Source: Sphaerosporella brunnea
Lineage: Eukaryota; Ascomycota; Pezizomycetes; Pezizales; Pyronemataceae
Direction: 5' to 3'
Assembly: GCA_008704415.1 (NCBI GenBank)
Contig: VXIS01000356.1
Location: forward strand, 1-46,299
Length of the DNA: 46,299 bases
The position numbers were made by a program, and so were the translations under genes. Below are positions 31,203-42,657 of the stretch, in pieces (within the stretch, counting starts at the first letter, position 1; each line of letters begins with the position of its first letter). The notes below the pieces were generated by a model. That model ran no database searches. It was not told the origin of the DNA and saw nothing but the letters and a program-made list of their open reading frames with translations.

Positions 31203-34101
31203 ATGCCCACCGACGACTCCAACCTCCCCACCCCACTGATGCCTCTCCGCTCCCTCCTCGGCAAAGCCCCAGCAACCACCAGCACCAGCAGCGACTCCCC
31301 CGTGCGCGCCTCGAAACGCCGCTCCCTGGTCAACGCCCTGCGCAAAACCGTCGACAAGATCTCGAGCTCGGTGGTAGTGCGGGATGGCTCGAGAGCTTCG
31401 GTAAGCAGCACCCATCATCCCTGGCCCTCGTCACGTCACACAAAGAGATAGTAGAGCTCGTGGAAGCTAGGTAGTTTGGCTTTCGAGCGGGAGCTAATCG
31501 CGCGGGAAACGAACCATCTAGACCCCTACGGCTACCGCACCGCTGCCGGAGGAGGGCGAGGCCGAGGCCGAGGGCGAGGCCGAGCACGGTCTGGACGACG
31601 AGGGGAATACTTCTGCCCAGCTTCGCCCGCTGCCGGAAAGAGAACTCACCGACGAGCTCGACATGACGCCGATCACCGATGCAGACCTTGCTAGGTATTT
31701 CCGTGGGGCCCCGCAGTTCTCGCTCGTCAGACGCGGAACTGTGGCCGAAGAGGGAGAGTACGCTCTTGAGCCGGTCGTCTCGTTTCCGTTCGACACGCCC
31801 GACGACGAGCGTGATCGCTGCGATTCTCGCCCTCCCGGTCATGCCGCGTTTGCGCTTGCTTCTTCGTCTGTGGAGGAGGCGGCGTTGGGCATGGGTGTGA
31901 GAGAGGTCCCGAGCATGCGCGGGTTCATGGGGACGGAACCCGGCACTGTTGGGTGGAGCTACTTTTTGACGCTGCCGGTGGGAGATGCGGATCGTGAGGA
32001 TGATGGGTTCGATAACGATGTTGACGAAGGTGGGCGCGAGCGTGGGGGCCCAAGCGGAGAGAGGGGTGGGGTTAGAAGCGTTGAGGTGGGGTATATCGTT
32101 GAGAGGCTGAAGGAGTTGGGGAATATCTGGCAGGCAAAGAAACGGCGACGAAAGGCAGGTGACACGGAGCCAGAGGACGAAGAGGAAGAGGTGGAGAAGA
32201 AGGATGTCCCGCCAGCGGTCGAGATGTACACGCATCTGTTTACGCATCTGCTTTATCCGCCCACCAGGATCACGACAGACGACTTCCATGACCCGTATAG
32301 TCTGAAGGTTCAGATCATGGCGCTGATACAAGTACTCTCAAGGAAGGTGTGGTTGGATTTTAGCAATGTGAGGTGGAGGATCAAGCTGGGGCAGATTTTG
32401 TGGGGAACCAATGCAACGACACCGCCGCCGGAGGAAGAGGAGGTTGACGAGGAGTGGGAGTCGTCCGCGAAGGAGAGTGAGAGGGTGTGGCTGCTACTGC
32501 AAGTGCTTCTGGCTTGCGAACTTCTAATACGACTGGACTCCGTGCTTTCGGACGAGGACGATGGACGCCGTGCGTCAGTACAGTCCAACGCCTCGAGCAC
32601 AGAGACCAAAGAGCAGATGATGCAGCGTTTCCGCGAGGCGGGTGGGCTCAAGGTGCAGTGGGATATTCTGCTTGCTCGGCGCTGGCTCGACAACATTCGC
32701 ATAGTCGAGATGGACGCACTCAAGACTACACCCGCAGAGAACAAACCCGAGAAATCGATGTTCCTGGTCCCGGCAAGACGTTGGTTTACATCTCAACAGC
32801 CTTCGCCGCAGCCTTCGGATCCTCCGACTCCCGATGCCCAGCAGGTCACAGATGCTTTACTGCTCCCGCGGCATCCAAGGCGGCAGGTGGAAGGGCTCCT
32901 GCACTTTGCGAAGGGAATAAAGTGGCCGAACACGGACACTTTGGTACACCAGGTGATCGCCAAAGCACCCGGTTCGCCGTCGTCGAGCGTTTCTGGCACA
33001 CCGTTGGCAAGCGGCGGCACACCTGTCAGTGTTTCCTCCGCAGCCTCTTATTTCTCTGGTGCAAAGTCACGCACAAAAAGGCTGCGAGAGTTGGATGCAC
33101 CCACCTTGCAGCGTCAGAAGTCATCGATTCTCACCGCACCGTCGGTGGCTGGATGCGGGGGCTGGCTATCCAGAAGCTATCTCACCGGCTTGATTCTGCC
33201 CGGCGAGGGGTTAAATCACCTAGTCATATCTACACTCTTGGAGAACGATCCCACCGCTGTCGAGGTCCTGGGATACAACGCGAATCTTTACGGAGGATTC
33301 CAGTATCTAGGCAAGACATGGTGGAGTCGGTACTGTATTGTTGGCCGCGTGATGGCGGGTTACGACGGTGCCGGCGAAGAGTGCGGATGGGTGGGGCCCG
33401 TGATGGCCAGTGGGCTGCAAGTGAAAAGTGGGGATAGCGAGATCACGGTTGGTGGGATACCTGACGGATGGATCGACGTTGTCACCGCCGCTCCGCCGGA
33501 CATCAAGACCCCGCGAGCATTAGAGCCGAAGCAGCTCAGACAGGAAGGAGATGCGAGGGGCAAGAACTGGCGAAACGGCACCGAGCTCAGACGTAACATG
33601 TTCATCGGGGCGAAAGATGCACCAGTAGAGGACAAAGATGTGCACGTGGAGGTGCGGGGACTATTCTTCACACCCGTAGAGCCGGCCGACGAAGACGAGA
33701 CGGAATTTCAGAGCTTCGAGGTGATTGCGAATTTCCTTGTCGGGCCTAAAGGCGGTGAGAAAAGAGCCTACGAGCTGGAGCTGCGGTACGACGTCAGCTT
33801 TGTTGCTGCGTGGCCTTGCTACAGCGAGCCGGCGGCAGAGCATCGGCTGCACAAAAGCTTTGAGTATGAATTCGCCAGGCTTGAAGAGTTGGATGCAAAA
33901 GAGGAGGAAGAGGGAGAGAGCTCCAGCGGCGGCAAGATCACGGTTGTGAATACGTGGGCGCCGGAGCAGAGGGTGTTTGCATATGCGTGGTGCGCGCAGA
34001 GGGCTCGCAGCGCGGTTGTAGCGACAAGGGGGAGGACGTGCGCGGCTTGTGCGATTAGAGAGGCCAGCGCGCTGAGGCTGGGGGTTGTGATAGTCGCGTG
34101 A
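31203..34101 (+). CDS. conserved fungal protein of unknown function, 925 residues
   Basis: The model is join(31203..31400, 31522..34101). The 121-base phase-0 intron runs from GTAAGC to CTAG, and exon 1 joins the long frame without a stop. I do not recognise a named domain. Residues 1-110 are Ser/Pro-rich then acidic and probably disordered. Around residues 110-420 comes a mostly helical region with an inserted charged stretch (EDEEEEVEKK). The best-ordered part, about residues 590-800, includes YLTGLILPGEGLNHL, NANLYGGFQYLGKTWW and a CIVGRVMAG strand. The C-terminal 60 residues contain four Cys, two of them in a CAAC motif. There is no signal peptide or clear membrane segment. It precedes SGF11 on the same strand. 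An apparently identical copy lies in the right arm. Confidence 0.85.
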
Positions 34102-34750
34102 CGATTGATTGATTGATTGATTGCATTTATTTATTTATTTCTTCTGGTCTATCGACAGAGCTGTGTGTGTACTTATACCATTCACATATCCTTTACATAT
34201 GCTGTACGCGCGCGTCTGCTGCGCGGGAGTAGAATAGATGCATACGGACAGGCGATTTTGATTGGGAGTGTTCGGAGGTCAGCTGTGCCGGCACGCTGAT
34301 GAAACACCAGCATTAGACACGCCTGGGCCGAGATCCGAGTGGTTGGGACTTGGCTGGCTGATCGCACGGAGATCGCGTTGGCCAGATCACCTCAGCCACC
34401 CGATCCCGCAGCTCTACGCGTGCGTGTCTGCACTCGATGCACGCTGGCTTGTCGGTGTCTGACACTTGCCTGCGTCTGTGCTGAGTGATGCCCCGTGACG
34501 GAACGGTGCAGTTCTGCTGCGGCTCCGCCCTTTCCTCGCTGAAGCTCCTTTCAGCGCCCCTGCTGCCTTCTTCTCTTCTTTCTCCACAATCTACACCCCC
34601 CTGTCATCCGCTATCCAAGCTCTGTCCACAAGGGAACCAGCTCAAGTCGCCATCTTCTTCCTCATCTCTTGAACATTCCACCAATACTGCATACACTTCG
34701 ACAAACACCACCACCGCTGCCCCGCGCTACGCAATTCTCCCGCCCTCGCC
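34102..34750. other. spacer between the 925-residue gene and SGF11
   Basis: A GATT repeat (about 34102-34122) and an ATTT repeat (about 34125-34141) follow the upstream stop codon. The right part (about 34545-34740) is C/T-rich and forms the presumed promoter and leader of SGF11. No gene is seen. Confidence 0.5.
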
Positions 34751-36448
34751 ATGTCCGCATCGCCACCCCAAGAGCCCGCGCCGGGATCTCTGGCCGCATT
34801 AGTACCGTCCCAGCTTCCTGCCGCTGCACGTAGCGCTCCTAACGCCTTGTAACAGTCGCTCGCGATCTTCTCGGATCTGCTCTCAAACCTAACCCACGAC
34901 CTCGTCCTGCAATCGCACCGCGCCGAAAAGCTTCTGCGCACGCAGCAGCAGCAACACGCGGCGCACCTGGCGGCTACAGCTGCAGGCGCGCCGCCCGAAG
35001 ACCCTGCCGTCCCGAAAATGCCGCCCGGAAACCCGCTCGCTACCATACCTGCAGAGATGATCTGCACTCGATGTCACCTGCCAAAACATACGGCCGAGAC
35101 GATGCAGATGGGAACGATCATGCTCGAGAATGGAGAGAAGAAGAAGTTCTGCAGCAAACTACCGTGGCACAACTCCCGCGGCCACGATATCTACGGAAAC
35201 CCTTTCCCGAACCCGAATGCGGGCGTCAAGAAGGGTAAGAAAGATGCTGCTGCTGCTGCTGCGGCGGCGGCGGCGGCAGCGGCGGCGGCGGTAGCTGCGG
35301 TGACGAGCGTGGAGGCGGGTAGCAACGCGGATTCGCCGGTTGATGATACTCCGATCACCGGCAAGGCGGCGAAGAACTCGGGAATCGTCTACTTCAAGTG
35401 CACCAGCTGCGACAACGAGAAGGTCGCCTCCTCGCGCTACGCCGCACACCTCGAAAAGTGTCTGGGATTGTCAGGGCGGAAGAGTTCGCGCGCGGCCATG
35501 GTAAAGATGAACAACGGCGGCTCCGGCTCGGGATCAGGCGCCGGCAGTCCTATGCTGCATCCAACAGACTCCCTTCTGCAGAAATCGGCCAGCCGGAAAC
35601 CGAGCCCCGAGAAACTAGCCATGAGCAAGGCGGCCACTCCGATGCCGGAGGAACCACAGCTGGCATCAAGCATTGTGGTCGCGGTGCCGCCGCCGTCTTC
35701 ACTCCCGCCGAAACCTCCAGTGCTGGTGGCAGCAGCGGGGGCTACATCGATCACACCAAAGAAAAAGAAGAAGGTCACGGCAGGCAACGGCATCCCACCC
35801 GACATCGCCGCAGGGGCATCACAGAAAGAAGGAACACCGGTCCCTTCTCATCCTCCCTCCGGCCTCCCCCCGACCAAAAACAACAAGAAACGCAAACTCA
35901 AAGACGAGACCACCACAAACGGCGAGCAAGTCACCCCCTCCCCCGCAAAAGTAAAGAAGCAAAAGACCCTTACCGCCGCCGCCGTCCCTGCCCCGACCGC
36001 TACCACCACCACCACCGCTCCTACCACGACCCCCGCATACCCGCCTGCCCCACCCCCTACCGGAACCCCAAAAATGAAATTCAAGCCCAAGCCAGTGATC
36101 CCCGCGGATACGCCCCTCGCATCCGCCACACCCATTACCGTCAGCCCTGTAGGAGTCCCGAAGAAAATCCCCAAGCCCAAGACGGCAAAGATGCAGAAGC
36201 CCACTGCGCCCGGCGCTCTGGAGAAGAAGCCCTTGCCCCCGAAACTGGCGGTATCGGCCGTCGGAGAGAGCCCAAGAAAGAACAAGAAGCCGCACAAGAA
36301 GGTGGTTGCGCCTGCTGCTGCTCCTGGCGGTGGCGGTGTGCCGGGGAAGACCCTGCCGAGGGTTGGTATTGCTGGAAAGGGAGTCGCCGGGAAAGGTGTG
36401 GGTGGGGTTGCGAGGAAGGGGGTGCCGGGGAATGGGACGGGTGCGTAA
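34751..36448 (+). CDS. SGF11: SAGA deubiquitinase-module subunit Sgf11
   Basis: Sgf11 is a nuclear subunit of the SAGA coactivator that activates the Ubp8 deubiquitinase for histone H2B. The model is join(34751..34801, 34856..36448), 547 residues. The 54-base intron has a canonical CTAAC branch site and a CAG acceptor, and its removal gives IFSDLLSNLTHDLVLQSHRAEKLL, like the N-terminal helix that binds the module core. The diagnostic zinc finger is Cys199-X2-Cys202-X12-His215-X3-Cys219, within FKCTSCDNEKVASSRYAAHLEKC. A second possible metal site is Cys87, Cys90, Cys116 and His122. A polyalanine run follows near residues 145-160. The C-terminal 320 residues are Lys/Pro/Ala-rich and probably disordered. 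Yeast Sgf11 has only about 99 residues. The right-arm copy is broken by indels. Confidence 0.88.
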
Positions 36449-36922
36449 TAGTATTGAGACGAGTTTGTTTTGTTTGTTATTTTTTTTGTCTTTTTGTGGG
36501 TGAGAGGGTGACATCAGGACTTTGTTGGAGTTGGAGTTTGTCAGGATTTTTTTTTTTTTTTCTTGTTTCTGCTGCTGATTTTGTTGGGATTTTACGATAA
36601 TGATTGATACTACTTTTACTATGACGAGGAGATTGGGGGCCGAGAGCGCGACACGATGTGTCACTCGGCTCAACAACTGGCTTCATCGATACTCACTCGA
36701 AGTGGGGGAGTAGGCTGGTGCGCACTGCACATGGCGGATAATATGTATAATTGGAGTCTGGGCTCCGGTGGAACCGGCCAGGTCGATCTCTTCGCCAGGA
36801 AGTGGGAAGGGGGGGGGGGGGACTGGGGCTCACTCACTTGTCTGTGGAGTTGTTTGGTGGCTGCGAGAACTGACTGGCAGCGCTAGTTCTGGAGTTCGGT
36901 CGGGCAGTTTTGGTGCTGGCGC
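36449..36922. other. 3' flank of SGF11 up to the palindrome axis
   Basis: This contains T runs (T8 near 36480 and T15 at 36547-36561), a G13 run (about 36809-36821) and otherwise unique sequence with no supportable gene. It is mirrored to the right of the axis. Confidence 0.5.
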
Positions 36923-36949
36923 TGGCGCTGAGTGGCTGCGCCAGCACCA
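36911..36949. repeat. palindrome axis with 15-base loop
   Basis: The arms meet here. The stem is perfect down to 36922/36938, leaving 36923-36937 unpaired. The loop (TGGCGCTGAGTGGCT) contains a repeat of the CTGGCG present at the stem end, so slipped pairing is possible. A short unpaired centre is what a fold-back junction leaves. Confidence 0.95.
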
Positions 36950-37409
36950 AAACTGCCCGACCGAACTCCAGAACTAGCGCTGCCAGTCAGTTCTCGCAGC
37001 CACCAAACAACTCCACAGACAAGTGAGTGAGCCCCAGTCCCCCCCCCCCCCTTCCCACTTCCTGGCGAAGAGATCGACCTGGCCGGTTCCACCGGAGCCC
37101 AGACTCCAATTATACATATTATCCGCCATGTGCAGTGCGCACCAGCCTACTCCCCCACTTCGAGTGAGTATCGATGAAGCCAGTTGTTGAGCCGAGTGAC
37201 ACATCGTGTCGCGCTCTCGGCCCCCAATCTCCTCGTCATAGTAAAAGTATATCAATCATTATCGTAAAATCCCAACAAAATCAGCAGCAGAAACAAGAAA
37301 AAAAAAAAAAAATCCTGACAAACTCCAACTCCAACAAAGTCCTGATGTCACCCTCTCACCCACAAAAAGACAAAAAAATAACAAACAAAACAAACTCGTC
37401 TCAATACTA

Positions 37410-39108
37410 TTACGCACCCGTCCCATTCCCCGGCACCCCCTTCCTCGCAACCCCACCCACACCTTTCCCGGCGACTCCCTTTCCAGCAATACCAACCCTC
37501 GGCAGGGTCTTCCCGGCACACCGCCACCGCCAGGAGCAGCAGCAGGCGCAACCACCTTCTTGTGCGGCTTCTTGTTCTTTCTTGGGCTCTCTCCGACGGC
37601 CGATACCGCCAGTTTCGGGGGCAAGGGCTTCTTCTCCAGAGCGCCGGGCGCAGTGGGCTTCTGCATCTTTGCCGTCTTGGGCTTGGGGATTTTCTTCGGG
37701 ACTCCTACAGGGCTGACGGTAATGGGGTGTGGCGGATGCGAGGGGCGTATCCGCGGGGATCACTGGCTTGGGCTTGAATTTCATTTTTGGGGTTCCGGTA
37801 GGGGGTGGGGCTAGGCGGGTATGCGGGGGTCGTGGTAGGAGCGGTGGTGGTGGTGGTAGCGGTCGGGGCAGGGACGGCGGCGGCGGTAAGGGTCTTTTGC
37901 TTCTTTACTTTTGCGGGGGAGGGGGTGACTTGCTCGCCGTTTGTGGTGGTCTCGTCTTTGAGTTTGCGTTTCTTGTTGTTTTTGGTCGGGGGGAGGCCGG
38001 AGGGAGGATGAGAAGGGACCGGTGTTCCTTCTTTCTGTGATGCCCCTGCGGCGATGTCGGGTGGGATGCCGTTGCCTGCCGTGACCTTCTTCTTTTTCTT
38101 GGTGTGATCGATGTAGCCCCCGCTGCTGCCACCAGCACTGGAGGTTTCGGCGGGAGTGAAGACGGCGGCGGCACCGCGACCACAATGCTTGATGCCAGCT
38201 GTGGTTCCTCCGGCATCGGAGTGGCCGCCTTGCTCATGGCTAGTTTCTCGGGGCTCGGTTTCCGGCTGGCCGATTTCTGCAGAAGGGAGTCTGTTGGATG
38301 CAGCATAGGACTGCCGGCGCCTGATCCCGAGCCGGAGCCGCCGTTGTTCATCTTTACCATGGCCGCGCGCGAACTCTTCCGCCCTGACAATCCCAGACAC
38401 TTTTCGAGGTGTGCGGGCGTAGCGCGAGGAGGCGACCTTCTCGTTGTCGCAGCTGGTGCACTTGAAGTAGACGATTCCCGAGTTCTTCGCCGCCTTGCCG
38501 GTGATCGGAGTATCATCAACCGGCGAATCCGCGTTGCTACCCGCCTCCACGCTCGTCACCGCAGCTACCGCCGCCGCCGCTGCCGCCGCCGCCGCCGCAG
38601 CAGCAGCAGCAGCATCTTTCTTACCCTTCTTGACGCCCGCATTCGGGTTCGGGAAAGGGTTTCCGTAGATATCGTGGCCGCGGGAGTTGTGCCACGGTAG
38701 TTTGCTGCAGAACTTCTTCTTCTCTCCATTCTCGAGCATGATCGTTCCCATCTGCATCGTCTCGGCCGTATGTTTTGGCAGGTGACATCGAGTGCAGATC
38801 ATCTCTGCAGGTATGGTAGCGAGCGGGTTTCCGGGCGGCATTTTCGGGACGGCAGGGTCTTCGGGCGGCGCGCCTGCAGCTGTAGCCGCCAGGTGCGCCG
38901 CGTGTTGCTGCTGCTGCGTGCGCAGAAGCTTTTCGGCGCGGTGCGATTGCAGGACGAGGTCGTGGGTTAGGTTTGAGAGCAGATCCGAGAAGATCGCGAG
39001 CGACTGTTACAAGGCGTTAGGAGCGCTACGTGCAGCGGCAGGAAGCTGGGACGGTACTAATGCGGCCAGAGATCCCGGCGCGGGCTCTTGGGGTGGCGAT
39101 GCGGACAT
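37410..39108 (-). pseudogene. SGF11: frameshifted right-arm copy of SGF11
   Basis: A reverse-complement copy of the gene at 34751-36448, with start codon, intron and zinc-finger codons present. Five single-base indels within the long exon shift the frame. Three are insertions: C near 38417, A near 37813 and C near 37727. Two are deletions: A in the lysine-rich stretch near 38101 and G near 37517. Because no substitutions accompany them, I read these as consensus errors in an artefactual copy rather than true decay. If the duplication is real, this copy is a pseudogene. Confidence 0.8.
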
Positions 39109-39758
39109 GGCGAGGGCGGGAGAATTGCGTAGCGCGGGGCAGCGGTGGTGGTGTTTGTCGAAGTGTATGCAGTATTGGTGGAATGTTCAAGAGATGAGGA
39201 AGAAGATGGCGACTTGAGCTGGTTCCCTTGTGGACAGAGCTTGGATAGCGGATGACAGGGGGGTGTAGATTGTGGAGAAAGAAGAGAAGAAGGCAGCAGG
39301 GGCGCTGAAAGGAGCTTCAGCGAGGAAAGGGCGGAAGCCGCAGCAGAACTGCACCGTTCCGTCACGGGGCATCACTCAGCACAGACGCAGGCAAGTGTCA
39401 GACACCGACAAGCCAGCGTGCATCGAGTGCAGACACGCACGCGTAGAGCTGCGGGATCGGGTGGCTGAGGTGATCTGGCCAACGCGATCTCCGTGCGATC
39501 AGCCAGCCAAGTCCCAACCACTCGGATCTCGGCCCAGGCGTGTCTAATGCTGGTGTTTCATCAGCGTGCCGGCACAGCTGACCTCCGAACACTCCCAATC
39601 AAAATCGCCTGTCCGTATGCATCTATTCTACTCCCGCGCAGCAGACGCGCGCGTACAGCATATGTAAAGGATATGTGAATGGTATAAGTACACACACAGC
39701 TCTGTCGATAGACCAGAAGAAATAAATAAATAAATGCAATCAATCAATCAATCAATCG

Positions 39759-42657
39759 TCACGCGACTATCACAACCCCCAGCCTCAGCGCGCTGGCCTC
39801 TCTAATCGCACAAGCCGCGCACGTCCTCCCCCTTGTCGCTACAACCGCGCTGCGAGCCCTCTGCGCGCACCACGCATATGCAAACACCCTCTGCTCCGGC
39901 GCCCACGTATTCACAACCGTGATCTTGCCGCCGCTGGAGCTCTCTCCCTCTTCCTCCTCTTTTGCATCCAACTCTTCAAGCCTGGCGAATTCATACTCAA
40001 AGCTTTTGTGCAGCCGATGCTCTGCCGCCGGCTCGCTGTAGCAAGGCCACGCAGCAACAAAGCTGACGTCGTACCGCAGCTCCAGCTCGTAGGCTCTTTT
40101 CTCACCGCCTTTAGGCCCGACAAGGAAATTCGCAATCACCTCGAAGCTCTGAAATTCCGTCTCGTCTTCGTCGGCCGGCTCTACGGGTGTGAAGAATAGT
40201 CCCCGCACCTCCACGTGCACATCTTTGTCCTCTACTGGTGCATCTTTCGCCCCGATGAACATGTTACGTCTGAGCTCGGTGCCGTTTCGCCAGTTCTTGC
40301 CCCTCGCATCTCCTTCCTGTCTGAGCTGCTTCGGCTCTAATGCTCGCGGGGTCTTGATGTCCGGCGGAGCGGCGGTGACAACGTCGATCCATCCGTCAGG
40401 TATCCCACCAACCGTGATCTCGCTATCCCCACTTTTCACTTGCAGCCCACTGGCCATCACGGGCCCCACCCATCCGCACTCTTCGCCGGCACCGTCGTAA
40501 CCCGCCATCACGCGGCCAACAATACAGTACCGACTCCACCATGTCTTGCCTAGATACTGGAATCCTCCGTAAAGATTCGCGTTGTATCCCAGGACCTCGA
40601 CAGCGGTGGGATCGTTCTCCAAGAGTGTAGATATGACTAGGTGATTTAACCCCTCGCCGGGCAGAATCAAGCCGGTGAGATAGCTTCTGGATAGCCAGCC
40701 CCCGCATCCAGCCACCGACGGTGCGGTGAGAATCGATGACTTCTGACGCTGCAAGGTGGGTGCATCCAACTCTCGCAGCCTTTTTGTGCGTGACTTTGCA
40801 CCAGAGAAATAAGAGGCTGCGGAGGAAACACTGACAGGTGTGCCGCCGCTTGCCAACGGTGTGCCAGAAACGCTCGACGACGGCGAACCGGGTGCTTTGG
40901 CGATCACCTGGTGTACCAAAGTGTCCGTGTTCGGCCACTTTATTCCCTTCGCAAAGTGCAGGAGCCCTTCCACCTGCCGCCTTGGATGCCGCGGGAGCAG
41001 TAAAGCATCTGTGACCTGCTGGGCATCGGGAGTCGGAGGATCCGAAGGCTGCGGCGAAGGCTGTTGAGATGTAAACCAACGTCTTGCCGGGACCAGGAAC
41101 ATCGATTTCTCGGGTTTGTTCTCTGCGGGTGTAGTCTTGAGTGCGTCCATCTCGACTATGCGAATGTTGTCGAGCCAGCGCCGAGCAAGCAGAATATCCC
41201 ACTGCACCTTGAGCCCACCCGCCTCGCGGAAACGCTGCATCATCTGCTCTTTGGTCTCTGTGCTCGAGGCGTTGGACTGTACTGACGCACGGCGTCCATC
41301 GTCCTCGTCCGAAAGCACGGAGTCCAGTCGTATTAGAAGTTCGCAAGCCAGAAGCACTTGCAGTAGCAGCCACACCCTCTCACTCTCCTTCGCGGACGAC
41401 TCCCACTCCTCGTCAACCTCCTCTTCCTCCGGCGGCGGTGTCGTTGCATTGGTTCCCCACAAAATCTGCCCCAGCTTGATCCTCCACCTCACATTGCTAA
41501 AATCCAACCACACCTTCCTTGAGAGTACTTGTATCAGCGCCATGATCTGAACCTTCAGACTATACGGGTCATGGAAGTCGTCTGTCGTGATCCTGGTGGG
41601 CGGATAAAGCAGATGCGTAAACAGATGCGTGTACATCTCGACCGCTGGCGGGACATCCTTCTTCTCCACCTCTTCCTCTTCGTCCTCTGGCTCCGTGTCA
41701 CCTGCCTTTCGTCGCCGTTTCTTTGCCTGCCAGATATTCCCCAACTCCTTCAGCCTCTCAACGATATACCCCACCTCAACGCTTCTAACCCCACCCCTCT
41801 CTCCGCTTGGGCCCCCACGCTCGCGCCCACCTTCGTCAACATCGTTATCGAACCCATCATCCTCACGATCCGCATCTCCCACCGGCAGCGTCAAAAAGTA
41901 GCTCCACCCAACAGTGCCGGGTTCCGTCCCCATGAACCCGCGCATGCTCGGGACCTCTCTCACACCCATGCCCAACGCCGCCTCCTCCACAGACGAAGAA
42001 GCAAGCGCAAACGCGGCATGACCGGGAGGGCGAGAATCGCAGCGATCACGCTCGTCGTCGGGCGTGTCGAACGGAAACGAGACGACCGGCTCAAGAGCGT
42101 ACTCTCCCTCTTCGGCCACAGTTCCGCGTCTGACGAGCGAGAACTGCGGGGCCCCACGGAAATACCTAGCAAGGTCTGCATCGGTGATCGGCGTCATGTC
42201 GAGCTCGTCGGTGAGTTCTCTTTCCGGCAGCGGGCGAAGCTGGGCAGAAGTATTCCCCTCGTCGTCCAGACCGTGCTCGGCCTCGCCCTCGGCCTCGGCC
42301 TCGCCCTCCTCCGGCAGCGGTGCGGTAGCCGTAGGGGTCTAGATGGTTCGTTTCCCGCGCGATTAGCTCCCGCTCGAAAGCCAAACTACCTAGCTTCCAC
42401 GAGCTCTACTATCTCTTTGTGTGACGTGACGAGGGCCAGGGATGATGGGTGCTGCTTACCGAAGCTCTCGAGCCATCCCGCACTACCACCGAGCTCGAGA
42501 TCTTGTCGACGGTTTTGCGCAGGGCGTTGACCAGGGAGCGGCGTTTCGAGGCGCGCACGGGGGAGTCGCTGCTGGTGCTGGTGGTTGCTGGGGCTTTGCC
42601 GAGGAGGGAGCGGAGAGGCATCAGTGGGGTGGGGAGGTTGGAGTCGTCGGTGGGCAT
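39759..42657 (-). CDS. right-arm copy of the 925-residue conserved fungal protein
   Basis: Complement(join(39759..42338, 42460..42657)). It is a mirror copy of the gene at 31203-34101 with the same splice sites and the same long uninterrupted frame. I see no indel in its coding part. The only nearby change is the loss of a C run in its leader. It probably duplicates the left copy artefactually; see that entry for domains. Confidence 0.8.

Larger units (their letters stand above)
27548..36922 (+). repeat. left arm of giant inverted repeat
   Basis: About 9.37 kb whose reverse complement forms the sequence from 36938 to the window end. Equivalent positions sum to 73857-73860 for the inner 5.8 kb and 73847 beyond about 31063, so the offsets are fully explained by a few small indels. 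The arm contains part of ribokinase, then the thioesterase gene, the 925-residue gene and SGF11, all intact. The left limit given is only where the window stops showing the partner, not a true boundary. Confidence 0.97.

Noticed and set aside
32487..33437. 316-codon plus frame overlapping the 925-residue gene, with a mirror at 40423-41373
   Set aside because: It is an alternate frame of the real coding sequence with shadow-type composition and no start context.
41529..42530. 333-codon open frame antisense to the 925-residue gene (with its mirror at 31330-32331)
   Set aside because: It lies wholly opposite a well-supported spliced gene, begins with a weak start, and is Arg/Leu/Ser-rich as expected of an antisense shadow.
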